A DNA stretch of 64,000 nt from Nocardia sp. CDC159 (GTDB lineage Bacteria > Actinomycetota > Actinomycetes > Mycobacteriales > Mycobacteriaceae). Within the stretch, counting starts at the first letter, position 1, and each line of letters begins with the position of its first letter. This document shows positions 60,105-64,000 of the stretch, one piece after another. The position numbers and the translations under genes were made by a program. Location of the stretch: NCBI RefSeq assembly GCF_023740735.1, contig NZ_JAMRXH010000002.1, positions 1-64,000 of the forward strand. Reading direction: 5' to 3'. Below the pieces are notes generated by a model. The model had not been told where the DNA came from and did not search any database. It saw nothing but the letters and a program-made list of their open reading frames with translations.

Positions 60105-61163
60105 TCAGGACGCGTTCTGGCTCTCGAGTTCCTGGTGGGCCCGCTGCTCGAGCAGGCGGGCGAGATGCTGCCAATCGTGTGCACGTTGCCGGGCGAGCTT
60201 GGCGACGCTGGCGACGGCGTGGCTGGGAATATTGGCAATCAGGGTGGTCCAATCGGTGTCGTCCCCGGCCGGGGCGTCCAGCCAACGCAGCAGGGTGCGC
60301 CCGGAATCGGTGAATCGCAACGACGGATCCTTGCGTAGGCGCCGCAACTCCTCGACCGACTCGGCCTTCGCCGCGGTCGCCGCTGCCGGCGCGGGCGCGA
60401 GTCTCGAGATCGACGTGTCGGCCGGTTCCGCGAGGGGGCGGGGGCGCAGACGTAGCGGGTCCTGCCCCTTGCGCAGGCGTTGGCGAATGTCCTTGGCGGT
60501 GGTCACCGATATGCCCGCCTTCGCCGCGATCGCCCGAACCGACGCACCCGGATCGGCGGCCCACAGCTCCACCGCCCGGGCGCGCCCCCGTACCCGATCG
60601 GTCCGGTGCCACACCCCGTTTCGCGCGACCCGGCCGGTCGGCTGCGGAGAATCCGCACTCAGCCGCCGGCGCGCGGCCGCGACCGTCTTGTCCGAGACGC
60701 CCGAGACCCCCGCGATCGCCCGATCCGACCACTGCGGATGCGTCCGCAGGATTCGTTCCACCGCGGCCTTGCGATCGGCCAGCGACAGCGGCAGCCCGTG
60801 CGCGGTGTTCAGCCGAACCGCCAGCACGAACGCCTCCGCGGGATCTCCCTCGAAAAACACCGCCGGCAGCCGCTCCTGCCCTCGTGCCTGCGCCGCCCGC
60901 CACCGGTGCACCCCGTCGATCACGCCCATCGTTGCGCGGTCCACGACTATCGGCGGCAGCCCGTTCGCCTCGGCCAGCAGCCGTACATGTCCGGCATTCT
61001 CCCCACCCGCCCGCAACGGCGAATCGCACAGCCGCAGATCCGCCACGGCAACCTCGACAACCTTCGAAAACATCAGCAGTTCGTGTTGCCTACCGGCACC
61101 CGACATGTCGTCTCTCATCGAGTCCGGATTCTGCGCGGATGAGCCCACACCTGTGGCGTCCAT
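60105..61163 (-). CDS. StrR/ParB-like pathway activator
   Basis: 352 residues from the ATG at 61163 with GGGGAGGG five bases upstream. An N-terminal ParB-like domain (residues ~35-110: [29 protein letters not shown], then PPIVV and [14 protein letters not shown]) is followed by two helix-turn-helix segments, [22 protein letters not shown] near 150 and [21 protein letters not shown] near 220. The layout and length match the StrR family, which activates antibiotic clusters (streptomycin, novobiocin, glycopeptides), rather than a chromosome-segregation ParB. It leads the regulator-MbtH-KtzT unit. An inverted repeat 54-88 bases upstream is a likely binding site for autoregulation. Confidence 0.88.
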   Translation of the reverse strand: MDATGVGSSAQNPDSMRDDMSGAGRQHELLMFSKVVEVAVADLRLCDSPLRAGGENAGHVRLLAEANGLPPIVVDRATMGVIDGVHRWRAAQARGQERLPAVFFEGDPAEAFVLAVRLNTAHGLPLSLADRKAAVERILRTHPQWSDRAIAGVSGVSDKTVAAARRRLSADSPQPTGRVARNGVWHRTDRVRGRARAVELWAADPGASVRAIAAKAGISVTTAKDIRQRLRKGQDPLRLRPRPLAEPADTSISRLAPAPAAATAAKAESVEELRRLRKDPSLRFTDSGRTLLRWLDAPAGDDTDWTTLIANIPSHAVASVAKLARQRAHDWQHLARLLEQRAHQELESQNAS

Positions 61164-61216
61164 TCATTCCCTCCCCAATTCGAGGCATTACCCCCGATGA
61201 GCGACGGGCACGGCCC

Positions 61217-61251
61217 GTGTTCAGAACAACTCTGGCCACATCTTTGAACAC
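61217..61251. promoter_or_regulatory. Inverted repeat GTGTTCA-N21-TGAACAC before the StrR-like gene
   Basis: Perfect 7-base arms at 61217-61223 and 61245-61251, with an inner TGTTC-A-GAACA palindrome at 61218-61228. StrR-family sites are widely spaced inverted repeats of GTTCGA or GTCCA type, so this is a candidate site, although the spacer is longer than the 17 bases I recall for Bbr and StrR. Confidence 0.45.
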
Positions 61252-62423
61252 CCCCCAGGTGGGCGTCAAGGATTAAACAAAGCAACGGATATCAGCCATA
61301 GGGCAGAGCTATAATCCGAGATGGAACATGTCGCGCTCAAATTATGCAACCACAGAAAACAGGGTCTTGCGCCCTCTGAACACAAACGGGAACGAATTTC
61401 CACCAGCACGCACGGCAGGCATCGAAAACCTGGGTCACGCATATCCAATCAATTGCTTGAAATTTGCAGAAAAGACCAACTAATCCCGATCGGATCGCCA
61501 CACCGAGATCACCGATCGGCTGGTACCGTGCGAAAACGAGTCGCCGATGCGCCCGCCGCGAGGGCACGGAGCGCGATAGCTGACAATCCAGCACACATCA
61601 TCGAAACCACGCCGAGCCTCTTGTCAAGATCTGCCCATAACCGAACGCTTTGGTGGACTGGCCGCCCGCGCGCCGACGAGTCGGACCCCCGGCGATCAGC
61701 CTGTCCGTGGTATCGGGCCTGCCTGGATCGTTTGGACTGGTGCACGGTCAAGCCAACATGCACGGCGAGCCCTCGCGCCCACAGGACGTCCGGCACCGCA
61801 CCGATCGAGGCAGCGTCCGTAACGCTTGCCGCCGTCCAGGTCGAATTCGACTTCACCAAGCGACCAGCAAGAAGACGCCGGTCGGCACTTATCCCATACA
61901 TATGGAGCCCCGCCGGGGGCTCCATGGTCCTTCCGGTGGGCTTCGAAGGCGTCCTGGCAGTAGGTGCCGGGGTCGGTGCCCCGAAGACCCATTGATCATG
62001 AATCCGACACGAGCGCAACCCGATCCGTCCCGACGAAGAACAGTCTACGTGGCAGGAATTCACTGAACACGCCTAGACAGGAGGCGAGGCGCACCAGCCA
62101 CCCTCGCTCGGACCTCGGGGCCTGATCTTCTTCGGCGACTATCCCGAAACGAAGTAAACAGCTATTTCGAGACCTGTCTGAATATCAATGGACGCCTTGC
62201 GGGCAACCGCTCGACGTCTGCGGGACCCACCTTCTGGATCGGCGACGGCCAACCGACCTGCCCCGCCCACCGATGACGTGGTACTGGCACCCAGCGTGTT
62301 CGGTCAGCGCGACCATGCCGGCGAAGTCCCGTGATCGAGCTGAGACAGAAGCTGACCAGATCGGCAATGTGGGACACCCTCTAAGCAAACCAGTTCTTTC
62401 GAACTTACCATGGGTGCAGGCTG
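61252..62423. other. Gene-poor, compositionally different interval
   Basis: About 1.2 kb between the cluster and the defence-type gene. It is AT-richer than the cluster, especially 61260-61510. Open frames exist on both strands (for example 61321-61995 plus, 61509-62063 and 61696-61992 minus), but none shows a recognisable family, a consistent ribosome-binding site or typical third-position GC. The minus frame at 61696-61992, Cys-rich with CQDAFEAHRKDHGAPGG, is the least implausible as a small gene or remnant. It contains one strong hairpin at 61902-61925. Confidence 0.45.
61902..61925. terminator. 10-bp GC-rich hairpin in the gene-poor interval
   Basis: ATGGAGCCCC (61902-61911) and GGGGCTCCAT (61916-61925) are perfectly complementary around a GCCG loop. 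It belongs to no identified gene. It could be a terminator of an unrecognised transcript, part of a small RNA, or the end of a mobile element. Confidence 0.4.
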
Positions 62424-64000
62424 TCACCCGAAGCGGAATCCGAAGATTCCGCCGGCATCAGTATCGTCAGTCAGGCGTGTGTTGAGGATGTAGGGCTTGG
62501 ATTCGAAAGCGCCGTCGCTCTGCACCTCAACACTCGTCAAGAAATCCGAGTTGAGCGTTACGATGTACTGGAACCCATGTTCCTCGGCTAGCCTGGCTCC
62601 GATATTGAGGCAAGATGCGACTTGCCTTCCATCGATCGCATCAAAGAGATGGCTGTCATGAACAAGAATGCGCGGCGCTCGCCTCGCTTTGATCGCGGAT
62701 ATAGCGCAGACGATGTCAAGCATAAAAGTTTTCACGCTACGAATACCCGAGCTCGCGTCACCAGAGATACGCGGTTCGACGGTAAGAATACCCTTGGAAT
62801 TAGTTGAAATGAGGAGCGATGCCTCGCGGTCGATGTAGATCTCGGCACCGAGTTCACTGAACAGTGAGATCGCTTCGTCCAGCTGTTCTGCTCGTTCATG
62901 CGTCTCCGCTCGAACCGCGGTGACAAGTTCGGCTGTCTTCAGCTTGATTGTGTCGTTGATCGTACTGATCGACTGAGCAGCATCGAGTCGCCGTTCGAGG
63001 TCTGCAACGTCGGCCTCACGCTGAGCAAGATCGCGTTGCGCGCTCAGGAACGTGTCGAGAGCGACGGTCTCGCTGAGCAACTGCATGACTTGCGCTCTCT
63101 GACGATCCAACACCCGGCGTTCCTGATCGATCACCTCGAGCCGGGACCGCACTGCGCCCAACTCTTGTTCGAGAAACAATTGCCGATTGCGCACGATCGA
63201 CTCATGGAAGACTGCAACTTCCTCATAGCGCCGCATTACTGAATCCGGCACTATCAGGCCAACTTCCGCGTAGACCCGACCGAGCCGCGCAGTCAGATCG
63301 GTACTCGTGGCGATGGTCGCCTCGTCACGCAGTGTCTCCTCCAGTTCTCGCAATCGCCTCTGGAGCGTCAGTCCCTCGTCGTTGAGTCTGCGGATTTCCC
63401 CGCTCAACCGGTCGGCTTCTCGCTGATGGTCGGCGTATCGTCCGTCAACTTTGAAGGCGCGTAGATCATCCCGCATACGCTCACGCAGCCGACGAGCTGT
63501 TGCAAGGCGGGCACGCAGAGCGGACTCGTCGAGAGAAAGGTGCGCGAGCGCACCTTCCTGGACTGCCTTGCGGATCGCCTTGCTCTGTTTGGTGAGCCGG
63601 TCGATTTCACCAGCCTTACCCAAAATTTCCGGTGACAGGCCCAACATAAATCCGAGCTTTACGCCGGATTCCCAATCAGATTCGGCATGATGCCCCTTGA
63701 TCGGGCTGCCAAAATAAGTGCGGATCAGCTGCGCCCATATCTGGCCGGACGTCGGACGGCTGACATTGTCCGGAATATGAAAAACCCTTCGGGACAGCAG
63801 CTCCTTCCAATCGTCGACCCGTAACTCCGAACCGCCCACAACCTCCGACCAACCGGATACCCACACCTTGGTGCTAGGGGATACCGCACGTGTGATAGAT
63901 ACCTCCTCGCCTGTCTCATCAGACCCGGAGAGCTCTAGACGGGCCGTGAATTGATGCTCCGACAGTTCTGCTACTTTGAACTCCGGAGGTAAATCACCGC
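62424..64000 (-). CDS. DUF2326 coiled-coil protein (ABC-3C-type defence component), 5' end outside window
   Basis: The frame is open from the right edge to the stop at 62424, at least 525 residues. A GTG at 63866 lies inside the frame and is not needed as a start, because coding continues upstream to the edge (GDLPPEFKVAEL...). The middle (~150-380 of the visible part) is long coiled coil (READRLSGEIRRLNDEG, RRLRELEETLRDEA). The C-terminus holds the DUF2326 block: VKTFMLDIVCAIS, ILVHDSHLFDAIDGRQV (Walker-B/D-loop-like DSHLFD), QYIVTLNSD and the terminal GIFGFRFG. DUF2326 proteins are the ATPase-like large component of ABC-three-component systems linked to phage and plasmid defence. Composition is clearly AT-richer than the cluster. 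Partner genes would lie to the right. Confidence 0.85.
   Translation of the reverse strand, partial: GDLPPEFKVAELSEHQFTARLELSGSDETGEEVSITRAVSPSTKVWVSGWSEVVGGSELRVDDWKELLSRRVFHIPDNVSRPTSGQIWAQLIRTYFGSPIKGHHAESDWESGVKLGFMLGLSPEILGKAGEIDRLTKQSKAIRKAVQEGALAHLSLDESALRARLATARRLRERMRDDLRAFKVDGRYADHQREADRLSGEIRRLNDEGLTLQRRLRELEETLRDEATIATSTDLTARLGRVYAEVGLIVPDSVMRRYEEVAVFHESIVRNRQLFLEQELGAVRSRLEVIDQERRVLDRQRAQVMQLLSETVALDTFLSAQRDLAQREADVADLERRLDAAQSISTINDTIKLKTAELVTAVRAETHERAEQLDEAISLFSELGAEIYIDREASLLISTNSKGILTVEPRISGDASSGIRSVKTFMLDIVCAISAIKARRAPRILVHDSHLFDAIDGRQVASCLNIGARLAEEHGFQYIVTLNSDFLTSVEVQSDGAFESKPYILNTRLTDDTDAGGIFGFRFG
62433..62452 (-). terminator. TTCG-capped hairpin overlapping the DUF2326 3' end
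   Basis: On the minus strand GCGGAATC-TTCG-GATTCCGC forms an 8-bp stem with the very stable UUCG loop. It lies inside the codons for the final GGIFGFRF residues, nine bases before the end of the stop codon. It may act as a terminator or a 3'-end stabiliser. Confidence 0.4.

Noticed and set aside
61321..61995. A 224-residue plus-strand gene and competing minus-strand frames in 61.3-62.1 kb
   Set aside because: They overlap each other on opposite strands, match no recognised family, and have poor starts; none could be chosen over the others.
63404..63866. GTG at 63866 as the start of the DUF2326 gene
   Set aside because: The same frame stays open to the window edge with plausible protein sequence, so the true start is outside.
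1..64000. CRISPR arrays, insertion sequences, rRNA genes
   Set aside because: No regularly spaced repeats, transposase motifs with terminal repeats, or rRNA sequence were seen in the window.

Overview
The window is high-GC actinomycete DNA, most likely from a Nocardia-type organism. That is inferred from base composition, the mix of FadD, MmpL and NRPS genes, and GTG/TTG start use; it is not proven. It holds the start of one NRPS cluster (1-5.9 kb), a block of ordinary lipid and cell-envelope genes (6-17.8 kb), a large lipopeptide gene cluster (about 18.7-61.2 kb), and the edge of an AT-richer accessory region with a defence-type gene (61.2-64 kb).

Left end: a minus-strand NRPS (A-T-C-A, running off position 1) sits beside a TrmB/LuxR-like regulator. 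Then come a secreted M23 peptidase, a nitronate monooxygenase, a small-molecule methyltransferase, two acyl-CoA ligases flanking a hotdog thioesterase-like gene, an acyl-CoA dehydrogenase, a Baeyer-Villiger-type flavoprotein, tRNA-Arg(CCT), a secreted SGNH esterase and a short-chain dehydrogenase. Several strong inverted repeats and terminator-like hairpins separate these units.

Main cluster: eight genes on the minus strand (55774 down to 25505) have overlaps or gaps of at most 37 bases and look like one roughly 30-kb operon. They encode an ACP-ketosynthase fusion, a chain-length-factor-like partner, two hotdog dehydratase subunits with complementary active-site residues, a ketoreductase, two NRPSs (six modules) and an ornithine/lysine N-hydroxylase. 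Divergent genes supply a phytoene-desaturase-like flavoprotein, an OmpR-type DNA-binding protein and a malonyl transferase. A second minus-strand unit encodes a StrR/ParB-like activator, an MbtH protein and a PaiB-fold protein that in this context is most likely a KtzT-type piperazate synthase. Downstream of the main operon are an Arc/HicB-like DNA-binding protein, a DUF4097 protein, a DrrAB-type exporter, a P450 with an unusual I-helix and an MmpL transporter, ending at a 15-bp-stem terminator.

Reading the A-domain pockets by eye gives Ser, Piz, Gly, Piz, Piz, Gly. Both Gly domains are interrupted by N-methyltransferases, modules 1 and 5 carry epimerases, and module 6 ends in a thioesterase. 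The predicted product is acyl-D-Ser-Piz-Sar-Piz-D-Piz-Sar, probably a macrocycle. The acyl chain would come from a highly reducing type II PKS and may be a polyene or cinnamoyl-like group. Half the residues being piperazate, joined to a type II PKS starter and two sarcosines, is a combination I do not recognise as a described compound.

Right end: about 1.2 kb without a convincing gene, then a partial DUF2326 coiled-coil protein of the kind found in ABC-three-component defence systems, with base composition unlike the cluster.
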